Below, piece by piece: positions 16,549-26,023 of a stretch of 61,249 nucleotides of DNA. Every line of letters begins with the position of its first letter. Position 1 is the stretch's first letter. Under the pieces are notes generated by a model. It searched no databases, had not been told where the DNA came from, and worked only from the letters and a program-made list of their open reading frames with translations. Origin of the DNA: Ancylothrix sp. D3o (GTDB taxonomy: Bacteria > Cyanobacteriota > Cyanobacteriia > Cyanobacteriales > Oscillatoriaceae); the NCBI RefSeq assembly GCF_025370775.1, contig NZ_JAMXEX010000012.1, forward strand, positions 1-61,249. The letters run 5' to 3'. Both the position numbers and the translations under genes were made by a program.

Positions 16549-17715
16549 TTAACGTTCTGGGAATAACTGACAATAACCATCATCAGCCTTATTAACCTCA
16601 GCCAAACGAGAATGACCAAAACGATCCATCCACTTCTCCAAATAAACACGATTTGCCAACTTTTCCTTATTATCAGAAGTCGTCAAAGGAAAAGGAGCCA
16701 AACCTTGAATAGCAGCAGTTGTCACACAAAACATAGACTTTTGGAAACTCTGACAAATTTGCACCCGCAAATCATCTTCACCGCGACAACTTTGCCGATA
16801 AATTTTATGCAAATATTCAGGCACAAAATGCCGCATATCCTGCATTAACTGAGTCGGAGGAATACCGGCACCCCCAATTGGCAAAGGATCAGCATAAAGT
16901 GCGCCATAAGCAAAATTTTCCTGTTCCACAGGAATTTGATAAGCTTGAGCATTATAAGAAATCACCCCAGGAAAAGGAGTACCCCGGAAAAAAACAGCCT
17001 CCACATAAGGCACCGCCGTATCCATCAAAAAAGTCAAATTTGCAGACTTTGGCAAAATCTCATAATCCTTTCCGCCAATCTTCACACTATAAGTAATTGG
17101 AAAATTTGCCGCCTCCACCAAACCATCTTTGATATGTTCCACCACCTGATTAATCGTCTTAATCTCACCGCGATCAAAACGGTCAGACAGCTTAATAAAC
17201 ATATCATACATAATCGTCCAAAACTGCCCCAACCCGCTATAATAAGCCAGCATTCGGATTTGTTCTGGCAGAAACTCAGGGAAAAGCCGGTGCAGCCCCA
17301 ACATCAAAAAATTACCCTTCAACTTAGCTTGAATAGCCTTTTCAGCCAACTCATAAAACTCTGGCGTATCCACAAACTTATCTAAACCACCGCCGCCATG
17401 CCAAAGCATCGTTCTCATGCAATACTCAGCATACTCAAAATTAATCCTGTCATGGGCCCAATGATTCCATAACTTCTTAAAAGAAAACTCCCCATCAAAA
17501 TACTTAAAAAACGGAAACAACTCTAAAAACTGATGAGCAGCAATGTATTTTAAATTCCGCGAATAAGCATCTAAAACTATCGCGTAACTTTTTAAAATCC
17601 CCACCACTTCCACCACATTTTCTTCCGAATGAGGTAACAAAGCATCCCCCGCCTCCAAACGCTCAATATAAGGCGCTAAAGGATGCTTAGAAGGTTTTAA
17701 AGTTGCAGCTGTCAT
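16549..17715 (-). CDS. cupB: CO2 hydration protein, CupB/ChpX type
   Basis: A 388-residue protein of the CO2-hydration (ChpX/ChpY, CupA/CupB) family, the subunit that with specialised NDH-1 complexes converts CO2 to bicarbonate at the thylakoid. Recognisable stretches are HDRINFEYAEYCM, LWHGGGGLD, FFRGTPFPGVISYNAQAYQI and ADPLPIGGAGIPPTQLMQDM. ATG 17715 is chosen because GGAGGG lies 12 bases upstream; the longer open frame to 17781 runs through a repeat. The GGGGLD element and the position beside the ccm cluster favour the constitutive CupB (ChpX) over the inducible CupA, but this is a judgement from memory. It is the last gene of the operon. Confidence 0.85.
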   Translation of the reverse strand: MTAATLKPSKHPLAPYIERLEAGDALLPHSEENVVEVVGILKSYAIVLDAYSRNLKYIAAHQFLELFPFFKYFDGEFSFKKLWNHWAHDRINFEYAEYCMRTMLWHGGGGLDKFVDTPEFYELAEKAIQAKLKGNFLMLGLHRLFPEFLPEQIRMLAYYSGLGQFWTIMYDMFIKLSDRFDRGEIKTINQVVEHIKDGLVEAANFPITYSVKIGGKDYEILPKSANLTFLMDTAVPYVEAVFFRGTPFPGVISYNAQAYQIPVEQENFAYGALYADPLPIGGAGIPPTQLMQDMRHFVPEYLHKIYRQSCRGEDDLRVQICQSFQKSMFCVTTAAIQGLAPFPLTTSDNKEKLANRVYLEKWMDRFGHSRLAEVNKADDGYCQLFPER

Positions 17716-17786
17716 AGTAGCGAACCCTCCAATTATAAAAAAATCAAAAACAAAGCCAGTATTTAATAATTTTAACCTCAATGTAT

Positions 17787-17809
17787 AGCAGGCAGGATGC
17801 CTGCTCCAC
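17787..17809. repeat. Palindromic repeat GCAGGCAGGATGCCTGC
   Basis: A near-perfect hairpin between ndhD4 and cupB, related to the element at 5614-5662. It lies within the 122-base space between the two operon genes and might act as an internal RNA stability or termination element. Confidence 0.6.
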
Positions 17810-17829
17810 AGATTAGGTTATCCGCATCC

Positions 17830-17860
17830 ATCCGCGTTTATCTGCGTGTATCTGCGGTTT
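17830..17860. repeat. Dispersed repeat overlapping the ndhD4 stop codon
   Basis: Inverse copy of the element at 12166-12196. Read with ndhD4, it encodes the last residues, TADTRR, and the stop codon. Confidence 0.75.
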
Positions 17861-19352
17861 TAAAATCTTCCGAATCAACCACCTGAGCAATAGCCGGCAC
17901 ATTCGTCAACATAGCCGTAGTTGTCGCCTCAGTCCAGCGAACAACCCAACTCGGTTGAATCCCCAACACCACAATAATAACGCTGAGAATAATCGCCGGA
18001 ATACGATCCAACCAGCGTACCTGCGGTAAATTAATCACAGTTTCAGAAAGCCGGCCAAAAAACGCCCGATTTGTTAACAGCAAAAAATAAACCGCCGTTA
18101 AACCGGTGCCAACCATCGCCAGCAGAGTTTGAATTGGAAAAACCCCAAAACTGCCACGAAACACCAAAAACTCCGCAATAAACCCAACCATTCCAGGGAT
18201 ACCGGCACTTGCCATCACCCCCAAAATCATCAAACTACCAACAACCGGCAAACCTCTTTCGGGGTTTAATAAACCTTTTAAAACATCTAAATCTCTCGTT
18301 CCAGCCTTCTTATAAACAACCCCCACAAGCAAAAACAACAAAGCCGAAATTAAACCATGACTAATCATTTGAAAAACTGCCCCAACTAAACCAATCGGAG
18401 TAGCAGAAGCAGCAGACAAAAGAATGTAACCCATGTGACCAATTGAAGAATAAGCCACCATTTTTTTCATATCTGTTTGAGCAATTGCCGTAAATGCTCC
18501 ATAAAGAACACTCACCACCGCCCAACTTGCCAACCAAGGCGCTAAATAAGCCCAAGCATCAGGAAACAAACCTAAACCAAACCGCAATAAACCATAGGTT
18601 CCCAACTTCAACAAAACCCCTGCCAATAAAACAGAAATTGGTGTGGAAGCCTCAACGTGAGCATCAGGTAACCAAGTGTGAAAAGGAACCAAAGGAATTT
18701 TGATACCAAAAGCAACCAAAATCACCGCCAACAAAATTACTTGATTTGTTAAAGGTAAGGCTGCCGATAAAACAGGATTATAAGCAAAGGTAGAAGCGCC
18801 TGAGAGTAGAACTAAACCCAAAAACGCCGCCAAAATCAAAATTCCAGAAACCGCCGTATAAAGCAGAAACTTAATTGCGGCATAACCGCGACGTTGCCCG
18901 CCCCAAATTGCGATTAAGAAATAAAGCGGAATTAATTCCAACTCATAGAATAAGAAAAAGAGCAAATAATCTTGAGCCAAAAATGCCCCGGCTACACCGG
19001 CATTTAACAAAAACAACAAAGAATAATAAAACCGGGGCCGGTTCACCGGCTCATAACTGCTAAAAATCGCAACCCACGTCAGTAAACCATTTAAAATCAA
19101 CAGCGGAAGCGATAAACCATCCATCCCCAAACTGTAAGTTAAACCCAAAGCCGGAATCCAATTTAAAGACTCTTCAAACTGCATTACTGGCAAAGTTACA
19201 TCAAATTTTGCCGTTAAAAAAAGAGTCCAGACAAAAATGCCCGCCGCAAAAATCAAACCTATTTGACGAGTACGAGCCGCACTCAAAGAACCCGGCCAGA
19301 ACCCAATCAAAACCGCCGCCACAAGTGGAATCAAAATTAAAAGACTTAACAT
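17838..19352 (-). CDS. ndhD4: NADH/ferredoxin-plastoquinone oxidoreductase subunit 4, NdhD4 type
   Basis: A proton-pumping antiporter-like membrane subunit of about 504 residues with some 14 transmembrane helices. The conserved helix-7/8 region is visible as VPFHTWLPDAHVEASTPISVLLAG, and YELELIPLYFLIA contains the conserved glutamates. Together with NdhF4 it forms the distal arm of the CO2-uptake NDH-1 complex (NDH-1MS' type) that energises CupB. ATG 19352 (MLSLLILIPL) is preferred over the upstream in-frame ATG, whose sequence comes from a repeat. The C-terminal six residues and the stop derive from a dispersed repeat. Assignment to D4 rather than D3 rests on gene neighbourhood. Confidence 0.85.
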   Translation of the reverse strand: MLSLLILIPLVAAVLIGFWPGSLSAARTRQIGLIFAAGIFVWTLFLTAKFDVTLPVMQFEESLNWIPALGLTYSLGMDGLSLPLLILNGLLTWVAIFSSYEPVNRPRFYYSLLFLLNAGVAGAFLAQDYLLFFLFYELELIPLYFLIAIWGGQRRGYAAIKFLLYTAVSGILILAAFLGLVLLSGASTFAYNPVLSAALPLTNQVILLAVILVAFGIKIPLVPFHTWLPDAHVEASTPISVLLAGVLLKLGTYGLLRFGLGLFPDAWAYLAPWLASWAVVSVLYGAFTAIAQTDMKKMVAYSSIGHMGYILLSAASATPIGLVGAVFQMISHGLISALLFLLVGVVYKKAGTRDLDVLKGLLNPERGLPVVGSLMILGVMASAGIPGMVGFIAEFLVFRGSFGVFPIQTLLAMVGTGLTAVYFLLLTNRAFFGRLSETVINLPQVRWLDRIPAIILSVIIVVLGIQPSWVVRWTEATTTAMLTNVPAIAQVVDSEDFKTADTRR

Positions 19353-19364
19353 TATTTTCGTAGA

Positions 19365-19379
19365 GTGGGCTATGCCCAC
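19365..19379. repeat. GTGGGC/GCCCAC hairpin upstream of ndhD4
   Basis: A perfect 6-bp stem with a 3-base loop, followed by related GGTGAGCA and AGCCCACC pieces up to 19443. It occupies most of the 112-base space between ndhF4 and ndhD4. Confidence 0.55.
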
Positions 19380-19464
19380 CGGCCTATGGTCAAAAAAGAT
19401 AATTTCCAATGGTGAGCAGAGTCCCGAAGACTAAAGCCCACCATTTTTAAAAAAAGCCGGGTAA

Positions 19465-21297
19465 TTAAAACGGCCAAATCGTGAAAAGCAACAACAAACT
19501 GACACCAATCACGATAGTAAGAACATAAAACTGCGATTGACCCGAAACATTATATTTCAAACCTTCAGAGCCAAAAATCGTACTCAACCCCACCAAATTG
19601 ACGAAACCATCAACAACATAACGATCAAGCCAAGAAGTAAGTTTAGAAAAACGAACCACAGCAAAAACAACCGTCAACTTATAAAGCCGGTCAACGTAAA
19701 AATCATAAGCGAATAAATCTTGCAAAAATCTCGCTTGAGCAGACACCGGCCTCGACCAAGTTCTATCCAAAGGCCAAAACGCCTCAATAACCACACCACC
19801 CAAACCAGACAAAACCAACAACACCACCGCCGGCACATTGATATACATCAAATCTGGTAACAAAGATAACCGCCACATGAAAACCGGCGTTAACAGAGTC
19901 ACAATCATCAAAGACACCATCGGCACCGCCATCGGCCAAGCCACCTCCGGGGCGCGGCGAGTTTTTTGCTGCGTTGGGCCCAAAAACACCAACCGAAACA
20001 CCCGCGTCAAATTAAAAGCACTCAAAAAGTTAACACCAAGTAACACCGCTACGAGCCAAGGATCACTAACCCAAAAAACATCAATTCCCTTACGCAAAGC
20101 CCAAAAACCACCCAAAGGCAGCAGACCCACCAAACCGGCAGATCCCACCAAAAACGCCATCGTCGTTGCCGGCATCCGAGACCACAGACCCCCCATTTCT
20201 GTTAAATTTTGGTTATTCGTCGTTGAAATAATCGCGCCAACACTCATAAACTGCAAAGCCTTAGCAATGCCATGAGTCAACAAAAGCAAAAGCGCAAAAT
20301 TCGTCCACTGTTGACCCACAGCTATAAAAACCAGCCCTAAATAAGCACTGGTGGAATGAGAAAGAGCCCGCTTAATATCAATTTGGGCAATCGCCACCAA
20401 AGACGCCCCTATCGCTGTCACCGTACCAATAACCATCAGAGCCGTAGAAGCCACCGGCGACAGCACAAAAATCGGCTGTAACTTGATCAAAATATAAGCG
20501 CCCGAAGCCACCACCACCGAATTTCGTAAAATTGAAGCTGGGTTTGGCCCTTCCATCGCCTCATCCAACCACAAATGCAGCGGAAACTGAGCACATTTAC
20601 CTGTCGGGCCGGCAATCAAAGCCAAACCCAACAACGCCGCCACCGTTGGCGATAACTGAGCAGTTTCTGCCCACTGATATAGATCATTAAAATTCAAACT
20701 TCCCGCCATCGTCGCCAGAGCCACCACGCCCATCAAAAGCAGGATATCGCCCACCCGCTTCGTCAAAAACGCATCTCGCGCCGCCGTCACAACCAAAGGC
20801 TGAGCATACCAAAACCCGACTAATAAATAAGTCGAAAGCGTCAGCATTTCCAGCAAAGCGTAACTTAAAAACAAAGAATTACTAATGACCAAAGCACTCA
20901 TCGCCGCCTCAAAAAAGCCCATCAAAGAAAAAAAGCGAGCCAACCCCCAATCTTTCTCTAAATAACCCAAAGCAAAAACCTGAGCCAGCAGGGAAAGCCC
21001 AGTTACCAATTCCATCGCTCCGACAGTGACACTAGAGATATCCAGCGCCAGTGATAAATCTAAATCAGCGAATTGCAACCAGTGAAATAAAATTTCAAAA
21101 GGTTCACGGTTCCAAGTCTCTCGAAGTAACACTGCACCGTGTATAAACCCTACAACAGTCATCAACAAATTAATATAAGCAGCCGGTCGCGGCCCCGTGC
21201 GGCGGATAATCCCCATTGACCAAGGCAAAGTTAAAACTGCCCCAATTAAGCCATAAAAAGGTATCCACCAACTTGTCAGCAGGAGAAATTGATTCAT
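19465..21297 (-). CDS. ndhF4: NADH/ferredoxin-plastoquinone oxidoreductase subunit 5, NdhF4 type
   Basis: A 610-residue polytopic subunit, first gene of the ndhF4-ndhD4-cupB operon. The NuoL/NdhF core is clear: LLEMLTLSTYLLVGFWYAQ, DAFLTKRVGDILLLMG, GPTGKCAQFPLHLWLDEAME, IKRALSHSTSAYLGL and LTHGIAKALQFM. It ends with the C-terminal extension AQARFLQDLFAYDFYVDRLY typical of NdhF. A Shine-Dalgarno-like AAGGAAA precedes the ATG. Role: proton-pumping arm of the CO2-uptake NDH-1 complex on the thylakoid. The operon is divergent from ccmK2, an arrangement I recall from heterocystous relatives for ndhF4, which supports the constitutive type. Confidence 0.87.
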   Translation of the reverse strand: MNQFLLLTSWWIPFYGLIGAVLTLPWSMGIIRRTGPRPAAYINLLMTVVGFIHGAVLLRETWNREPFEILFHWLQFADLDLSLALDISSVTVGAMELVTGLSLLAQVFALGYLEKDWGLARFFSLMGFFEAAMSALVISNSLFLSYALLEMLTLSTYLLVGFWYAQPLVVTAARDAFLTKRVGDILLLMGVVALATMAGSLNFNDLYQWAETAQLSPTVAALLGLALIAGPTGKCAQFPLHLWLDEAMEGPNPASILRNSVVVASGAYILIKLQPIFVLSPVASTALMVIGTVTAIGASLVAIAQIDIKRALSHSTSAYLGLVFIAVGQQWTNFALLLLLTHGIAKALQFMSVGAIISTTNNQNLTEMGGLWSRMPATTMAFLVGSAGLVGLLPLGGFWALRKGIDVFWVSDPWLVAVLLGVNFLSAFNLTRVFRLVFLGPTQQKTRRAPEVAWPMAVPMVSLMIVTLLTPVFMWRLSLLPDLMYINVPAVVLLVLSGLGGVVIEAFWPLDRTWSRPVSAQARFLQDLFAYDFYVDRLYKLTVVFAVVRFSKLTSWLDRYVVDGFVNLVGLSTIFGSEGLKYNVSGQSQFYVLTIVIGVSLLLLFTIWPF

Positions 21298-21606
21298 CTA
21301 AATTTCCTTTCAAATCACTAAAATGCCTCCCAGAGGGAAGGTTGTTTGTTGAAACTTTTTAGGGAGTTGGCACTCCCTGCTCAATCTGGGAGCAGGTGAG
21401 CCACCAGCATCCAGCAGAGCGATATGGTGATAAACCCCCTGAAAGACGTTTCAGAGAGTAGAGTCAAACCGAGTACGAATAATTTTAAACTTTCGATCAC
21501 TTTAGCTTATCCTATCCATTGGCAGAAAGTATGCTTGCCAGACTAAAGAATCATAAATTAACCCGGTAATTTTTACTTATCGATTGCCATTATTAAGTTT
21601 TATTAC

Positions 21607-21825
21607 TCAGTCGCCAAATTCTCGAAATAATCTTTTGAGCCGTCGCTTCAACTGTTCTGTTTTGGTGTAAAATGCCGGCTTTACTGATGTAGGGGCCGCC
21701 GGCATCCCTGGCAACACCAGACGCAAAAAAACCAAAGCTACAACGGCAATTTGCTTTACAAAAAGCCCATTTCGTGCAAGAGTAATAAAAAAATTATAAA
21801 AATCAACAACTCGGCACTCTAGCAA
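21607..21825 (-). CDS. Possible small basic membrane protein (doubtful)
   Basis: A 72-codon frame with one hydrophobic stretch (QIAVVALVFLRLVLPGM), a short linker and a basic amphipathic tail (KRRLKRLFREFG). That layout could be a membrane-anchored peptide, but there is no clear Shine-Dalgarno sequence and I do not recognise the sequence. It may be chance. Confidence 0.22.
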   Translation of the reverse strand: MLECRVVDFYNFFITLARNGLFVKQIAVVALVFLRLVLPGMPAAPTSVKPAFYTKTEQLKRRLKRLFREFGD

Positions 21826-21895
21826 CGCCTGAATATATAGCTGACCTACCTTTTCTGCTGATTGTTAAGTTTTTTAAATATTTTTAATTTAACTT

Positions 21896-21908
21896 AATCA
21901 TAATGATT
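21896..21908. promoter_or_regulatory. Palindrome AATCAT-A-ATGATT upstream of ccmK2
   Basis: A perfect 6-bp inverted repeat around one base, within TTAATCATAATGATTTA, 150 bases before the ccmK2 start. The outer TTA and TTTA are compatible with the loose LysR-type TTA-spacer-TAA pattern described for CmpR-like regulators, but this is only a suggestion. Confidence 0.3.
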
Positions 21909-22057
21909 TATATTGTCAAGGGTGCCAACCTTCTCTATTCTTAAACATGGTAAGGCTAAAGTTTTTTCTAGGTTAGAAAAAATCGGCATATCCGTAAAAA
22001 TTTGCAAGGGACATCTGGGGAACCCTAGTAAATACGCTCATCCTACAGGAGATAAAA

Positions 22058-22369
22058 ATGTCAATTGCAGTTGGAATGATTGAAACTAAAGGCTTTCCGG
22101 CTGTTGTGGAAGCAGCAGACGCAATGGTAAAAGCCGCTCGCGTCACCTTAGTTGGTTATGAAAAAATCGGAAGCGGACGAGTCACAGTTATTGTGCGCGG
22201 GGATGTATCGGAAGTCCAAGCCTCTGTTGCGGCTGGCGTAGAAAACGTCAAACGAGTGTTTGGCGGAGAAGTTTTATCCACCCACATCATCGCTCGGCCC
22301 CACGAAAACTTAGAATATGTTTTGCCTATTCGTTATACCGAAGCCGTCGAACAGTTCCGCTCTTACTAG
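22058..22369 (+). CDS. ccmK2: Carboxysome shell hexamer protein CcmK2
   Basis: A 103-residue single BMC-domain protein that tiles the beta-carboxysome shell as hexamers. The family start [21 protein letters not shown] and the pore/strand regions [16 protein letters not shown] and [17 protein letters not shown] are textbook. The length without a C-terminal extension is typical of CcmK2. CAGGAG lies a few bases before the ATG. It is first in the ccm operon and separated from ccmK1 by 174 bases containing a terminator-like hairpin. Nearly the whole protein matches ccmK1 apart from the tail. Confidence 0.96.
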   Translation: MSIAVGMIETKGFPAVVEAADAMVKAARVTLVGYEKIGSGRVTVIVRGDVSEVQASVAAGVENVKRVFGGEVLSTHIIARPHENLEYVLPIRYTEAVEQFRSY

Positions 22370-22375
22370 CAATCA

Positions 22376-22399
22376 AAAACCGCACTGGTAGGCGGTTTT
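22376..22399 (+). terminator. Intercistronic hairpin between ccmK2 and ccmK1
   Basis: Stem AAAACCGC / GCGGTTTT with loop ACTGGTAG, followed by AGCTTTTT, begins 7 bases after the ccmK2 stop. It probably causes partial termination or stabilises the ccmK2 end, setting a higher ccmK2 dose than the downstream genes. Confidence 0.65.
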
Positions 22400-22543
22400 A
22401 GCTTTTTCCTTTAACGCCCAGTCCGTCAAAGGAAAAAAGTGCAATGTATAGAGTTTTTTAGAGGTTAATTTGTAACCACAAAAAACCTTAGATGAGCATA
22501 GGACAGAATAGTTAGCTCAAACAAAATAGAAGGAGTCAAAAAA

Positions 22544-22885
22544 ATGTCAATTGCAGTCGGAATGGTTGAAACACTAGGCTTTCCCGCAGTGGTAGAAGCA
22601 GCAGACGCGATGGTGAAAGCAGCGCGCGTCACCTTAGTTGGTTATGAAAAAATTGGTAGCGGAAGAGTCACCGTAATTGTGCGGGGAGATGTCTCCGAAG
22701 TACAAGCCTCCGTCGCCGCCGGTGTAGAAAACGTCAAGCGAGTAAACGGTGGTCAAGTGTTGTCTACCCACATCATTGCCCGCCCCCACGAAAACCTAGA
22801 ATACGTTCTGCCTATTCGTTATACCGAAGCCGTCGAACAGTTCCGCGAAGCTACTGGTGGCATCCGTCCCATCGGTAGACCGTAG
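22544..22885 (+). CDS. ccmK1: Carboxysome shell hexamer protein CcmK1
   Basis: A 113-residue BMC-domain shell protein, almost identical to the preceding one through residue 97 but ending in a ten-residue-longer tail ([13 protein letters not shown]), which is the usual mark of CcmK1. AGAAGGAG precedes the ATG. It is followed after 8 bases by ccmL, so these two are co-translated. The naming K1 versus K2 follows the length convention of other beta-cyanobacteria. The hexamer forms the shell facets and interacts with the CcmN peptide. Confidence 0.95.
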   Translation: MSIAVGMVETLGFPAVVEAADAMVKAARVTLVGYEKIGSGRVTVIVRGDVSEVQASVAAGVENVKRVNGGQVLSTHIIARPHENLEYVLPIRYTEAVEQFREATGGIRPIGRP

Positions 22886-22893
22886 AAAAAATC

Positions 22894-23196
22894 ATGCAAC
22901 TGGCAAGAGTACGCGGCACCGTTGTGTCCACCCAAAAAGAACCCAGTCTGCGAGGAGTCAAACTGCTGCTGTTGCAACTACTAGACGAAGAAGGGCAACC
23001 CCTACCAGGCTATGAAGTTGCAGCAGACTCAGTAGGAGCCGGCCTTGACGAATGGGTACTGGTAAGTCGGGGAAGTGCCGCCCGCCAGTCAAGTGATAGC
23101 ACAAGCCGTCCGCTTGATGCGCTTGTCGTTGGCATTGTTGACACCGTAAACGTTGACAACCGCCTGCTGTACAGCAAAAAAGACCAATATCGCTAA
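22894..23196 (+). CDS. ccmL: Carboxysome vertex pentamer protein CcmL
   Basis: A 100-residue EutN/CcmL-family protein (MQLARVRGTVVSTQKEPSL, DSVGAGLDEWVLVSRGSAAR, VVGIVDTVNV). Family knowledge: pentamers cap the twelve vertices of the icosahedral shell. Length and all conserved strands are normal. It follows ccmK1 by 8 bases and precedes ccmM by 109 bases. Confidence 0.96.
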   Translation: MQLARVRGTVVSTQKEPSLRGVKLLLLQLLDEEGQPLPGYEVAADSVGAGLDEWVLVSRGSAARQSSDSTSRPLDALVVGIVDTVNVDNRLLYSKKDQYR

Positions 23197-23305
23197 TAGC
23201 ACTTCAGTTCTGGCGTCAGAGCAGACATGAGAAGCGCACAAAAAAACGACTAAGCAAAAAAAGCACTAGGGACAAAAAGGTTTTTAAGGAAGGAGGAACA
23301 TACTT

Positions 23306-25264
23306 ATGGTAGCAGCCCGCAGATTGGCCGCTCCCCCCACACCCTGGTCGAGGAACTTAGCAGAACCAAAGATCCACGACTCAGCTTATGTGCATTCATT
23401 TTCCAAGATCATCGGGGATGTCAAGATTGGCGCAAATGTGTTAGTCGCCCCCGGCACAAGCATCCGCGCTGATGAAGGTTCCCCCTTCTCTATCGGAGAC
23501 AACACCAACATTCAAGATGGCGTAGTCATTCACGGCTTAGAAGAAGGCCGCGTCATTGGCGATGATGGCAATAGCTATTCAGTGTGGATAGGCCAAAGAA
23601 CCTCAATCACCCACATGGCACTCATTCACGGGCCGGCCTATGTGGGAGATGACTCTTTTATTGGTTTCCGCTCCACCGTCTTTAATTCTCGCGTTGGCAA
23701 GGGCTGTATCATAATGATGCACGCTTTGATCCAAGACGTAGAAATACCCGCCGGCAAATACGTCCCCTCTGGTGCAATCATCACCAATCAACAACAAGCA
23801 GACCGCTTGCCCGATGTCCAAGAAAGTGACATGAAATTTTCTCGTCATATTATTGGCATCAACGAGGCTCTGCGGGCCGGCTACCGCTGCGCTCAAGATG
23901 CAAGCTGCATCACCGACGTTCGCCAGGAAACCCCCAGCCAAAGCAGCAACGGCTCAGCCAAGCCTCACAACAGCAGCAGTGCGGGCCAAAATAACAGCGA
24001 TCTGGCCGGTCAAGTCAGACAATTGCTGTCCAAAGGCTATCGCCTTAGTGCCGAATACGCAGACGAGCGCCGCTTCCAAACATCATCTTGGAAAAACTGC
24101 GCTCCGATCAGCACAACTTCGGAAAACGAAGCCCTCGCAGCGTTGGACGCTTGCCTTGCTGAGCATCGTGGTGAGTATGTGCGCTTGATTGGCATTGACC
24201 CGAAAGCAAAACGCCGCGTCGTCGAAACCATCATCCAGCGTCCCGGTTCTGCCGCCCCCAAAGCCAGCACCAGCGCATCACCGGCACCTGTGGCTGCAAA
24301 ACCAGCCGCACCGTCAGCCAACCCAGACTTTCAACAACAAGTGCGTGAACTCTTGGCCCAAGGCTACAAAATTGGAGCCGAATATGCCGATGAGCGCCGC
24401 TTCCAGACTTCTTCTTGGAAAAGCTGCGGTTCGATCACCGGCAAAAATGAAGCCCAAGTTTTGGCAACCTTACAAGGTTTCTTAGCCGAGCATAGCGGTG
24501 AATATGTCCGCTTGATTGGCATCGACTCCAAAGCCAAACGCCGCGTCGTCGAAACCATCATTCAGCGTCCAGGTTCTTCAGGCTCCAAAGCCAGCACAGC
24601 ACCGGCAGCCAGCAAGGGTGCAGCCACATCAGCCGCTACCCCCGCAGTCAGCGGCGACTTGCAACAACAAGTCCGTCAGTTATTGGCCCAAGGCTACAAA
24701 ATTGGAGCCGAATCTGCCGATGAGCGCCGCTTCCAGACTTCCTCGTGGAAAAGCTGTGGTTCGATCACCGGCAAAAGCGAAGGCGAAGTCTTGGCAACCA
24801 TTCAAGGCTTCTTAGCGGATCATAGCGGTGAGTATGTCCGCTTAATTGGTATCGACTCCAAAGCCAAACGCCGCGTCCTCGAAACGATCATTGCTCGCCC
24901 CAACGATAAAGGCAGCAAACCAGCCGCCACCGTTGCCCCGGCGACAAAACAAGCTTCCTTTTCATCGACTGCAACCAGCAGTAATGGTGTAGGCGGCGAA
25001 CTGATTGACCAAGTGCGGCAACTTCTGGCCCAAGGATATCGCATTGGAACGGAACACGCGGACGAGCGCCGCTTCCAGACTTCTTCTTGGAAAAGCTGCT
25101 CTCCGATTGATTCCAAAGTCGAAGCCGAAATTGTCTCAGCACTACAAGGTTGCTTGAACGAACACAGCGGCGAATATGTCCGCTTGATCGGCATTGACCC
25201 CAAAGCAAAACGCCGCGTCCTTGAGACGATCATCCAGCGTCCGACCGCCGGCGCTCGTCGTTAA
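23306..25264 (+). CDS. ccmM: Carboxysome assembly protein CcmM with four Rubisco small-subunit-like repeats
   Basis: A 652-residue scaffold protein. Residues 20-200 form a gamma-carbonic-anhydrase left-handed beta-helix with the three zinc histidines His76, His103 and His108 and a Cys195/Cys201 pair in RCAQDASC, matching the redox-controlled active form known in Thermosynechococcus. Four SSU-like modules follow at about 233-312, 341-422, 451-532 and 566-646. Each has [12 protein letters not shown] and ends in SKAKRRV or PKAKRRV, joined by Ala/Ser/Pro-rich linkers. These modules condense Rubisco. A strong AGGAGG precedes the ATG. Relatives also make a short form from an internal start before module 1; no obvious internal ribosome site was seen here. 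Four modules is at the high end of the usual three to five. Confidence 0.96.
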   Translation: MVAARRLAAPPTPWSRNLAEPKIHDSAYVHSFSKIIGDVKIGANVLVAPGTSIRADEGSPFSIGDNTNIQDGVVIHGLEEGRVIGDDGNSYSVWIGQRTSITHMALIHGPAYVGDDSFIGFRSTVFNSRVGKGCIIMMHALIQDVEIPAGKYVPSGAIITNQQQADRLPDVQESDMKFSRHIIGINEALRAGYRCAQDASCITDVRQETPSQSSNGSAKPHNSSSAGQNNSDLAGQVRQLLSKGYRLSAEYADERRFQTSSWKNCAPISTTSENEALAALDACLAEHRGEYVRLIGIDPKAKRRVVETIIQRPGSAAPKASTSASPAPVAAKPAAPSANPDFQQQVRELLAQGYKIGAEYADERRFQTSSWKSCGSITGKNEAQVLATLQGFLAEHSGEYVRLIGIDSKAKRRVVETIIQRPGSSGSKASTAPAASKGAATSAATPAVSGDLQQQVRQLLAQGYKIGAESADERRFQTSSWKSCGSITGKSEGEVLATIQGFLADHSGEYVRLIGIDSKAKRRVLETIIARPNDKGSKPAATVAPATKQASFSSTATSSNGVGGELIDQVRQLLAQGYRIGTEHADERRFQTSSWKSCSPIDSKVEAEIVSALQGCLNEHSGEYVRLIGIDPKAKRRVLETIIQRPTAGARR

Positions 25265-25359
25265 GGGTAGTGAGGAATGGGTAATTGGTAATTGGTATTT
25301 CACCAATTCACCAATTCACCTTTTCAGCTAACTCTGTAAATCACCATCAAAAAATGTGA

Positions 25360-26010
25360 ATGATTCTCATGCACTTGCCGCTACAGCGACCGATTAGCAA
25401 CGCTCAGTATTTTGTTAGTGGCGATGTGGTGATTGATGAGTGTGCGGCGATTGCTCCTGGTGCGATTCTGCAAGCTGATGCTAACAGCCGACTGGTTATT
25501 GGGGCCGGCGTTTGTGTCGGCATGGGGGCTATTCTTCACGCCCATCAAGGTAAATTAGAAGTGGAGGCGGGCGCGACCATCGGAGCCGGTGTTCTAGTTA
25601 TCGGCGCCGTCACAATTAAAGTAAATGCCTGTGTCGGGGCCTGCTCTACGATCATTAATACCAATTTGGAGCCTGAGCAAGTCGTGCCGGCAGGTTCGGT
25701 ACTAGGCGATAACAGCCGCCAGGCTTCTCTCACAGTAAATAAAGTAGAAGAAAGCAAAATTGCCCAAGAAAATATATCTAATGCAACAAGCGAAAATGTG
25801 AGAGAAGAACCGGTGAGCGCCAGCCCACCAGAAGCGCCAGTTTTGGAAGAACCGGCAAAAGAACAAGAGTCGCCTGCTCCTGAAAAGGCGGCGGAAACTC
25901 AGCACACATTGTATAGTCACCGTCACTTAAATCGGCTGATGGGTACGCTGTTTCCCCAAGGAAATTATTTTTCCCGTCCCTCACAAAACGGCTCATCACC
26001 GGCAAATTAG
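25360..26010 (+). CDS. ccmN: Carboxysome adaptor protein CcmN
   Basis: A 216-residue protein bridging CcmM and the shell. Residues 10-125 form a left-handed beta-helix of hexapeptide repeats (ECAAIAPGAILQAD, GVCVGMGAILHAH, GATIGAGVLVIGAV). A low-complexity Glu/Pro/Ala linker follows (about 130-180), then the amphipathic encapsulation peptide LYSHRHLNRLMGTLFPQGN (about 184-202), the segment known to bind CcmK shell hexamers. The frame begins at ATG 25360, but ATG 25369 (MHLPLQ) fits relatives equally well. Upstream, 25275-25325 holds GGTAATT/CACCAATT heptamer-like repeats. Confidence 0.92.
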   Translation: MILMHLPLQRPISNAQYFVSGDVVIDECAAIAPGAILQADANSRLVIGAGVCVGMGAILHAHQGKLEVEAGATIGAGVLVIGAVTIKVNACVGACSTIINTNLEPEQVVPAGSVLGDNSRQASLTVNKVEESKIAQENISNATSENVREEPVSASPPEAPVLEEPAKEQESPAPEKAAETQHTLYSHRHLNRLMGTLFPQGNYFSRPSQNGSSPAN

Positions 26011-26023
26011 TATAAAACAAAAA

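Larger units (their letters stand above)
21298..22057. other. Large divergent regulatory region, ndhF4 / ccmK2
   Basis: A 760-base region between the two halves of the carbon-concentrating block. It contains a perfect hairpin AGGGAGT, loop TGGC, ACTCCCT near 21360, a CCTGCTC / GAGCAGG pairing just after it, one weak minus-strand ORF, and a strongly AT-rich segment with a short palindrome at 21896-21908. Promoters for both operons must lie here, but I cannot assign boxes with confidence. Confidence 0.5.

Noticed and set aside
23920-24030. Internal ribosome site for the short form of CcmM
   Set aside because: The short form is known in relatives, but no clear Shine-Dalgarno sequence with an in-frame start was found before the first SSU-like repeat, so no feature is reported.
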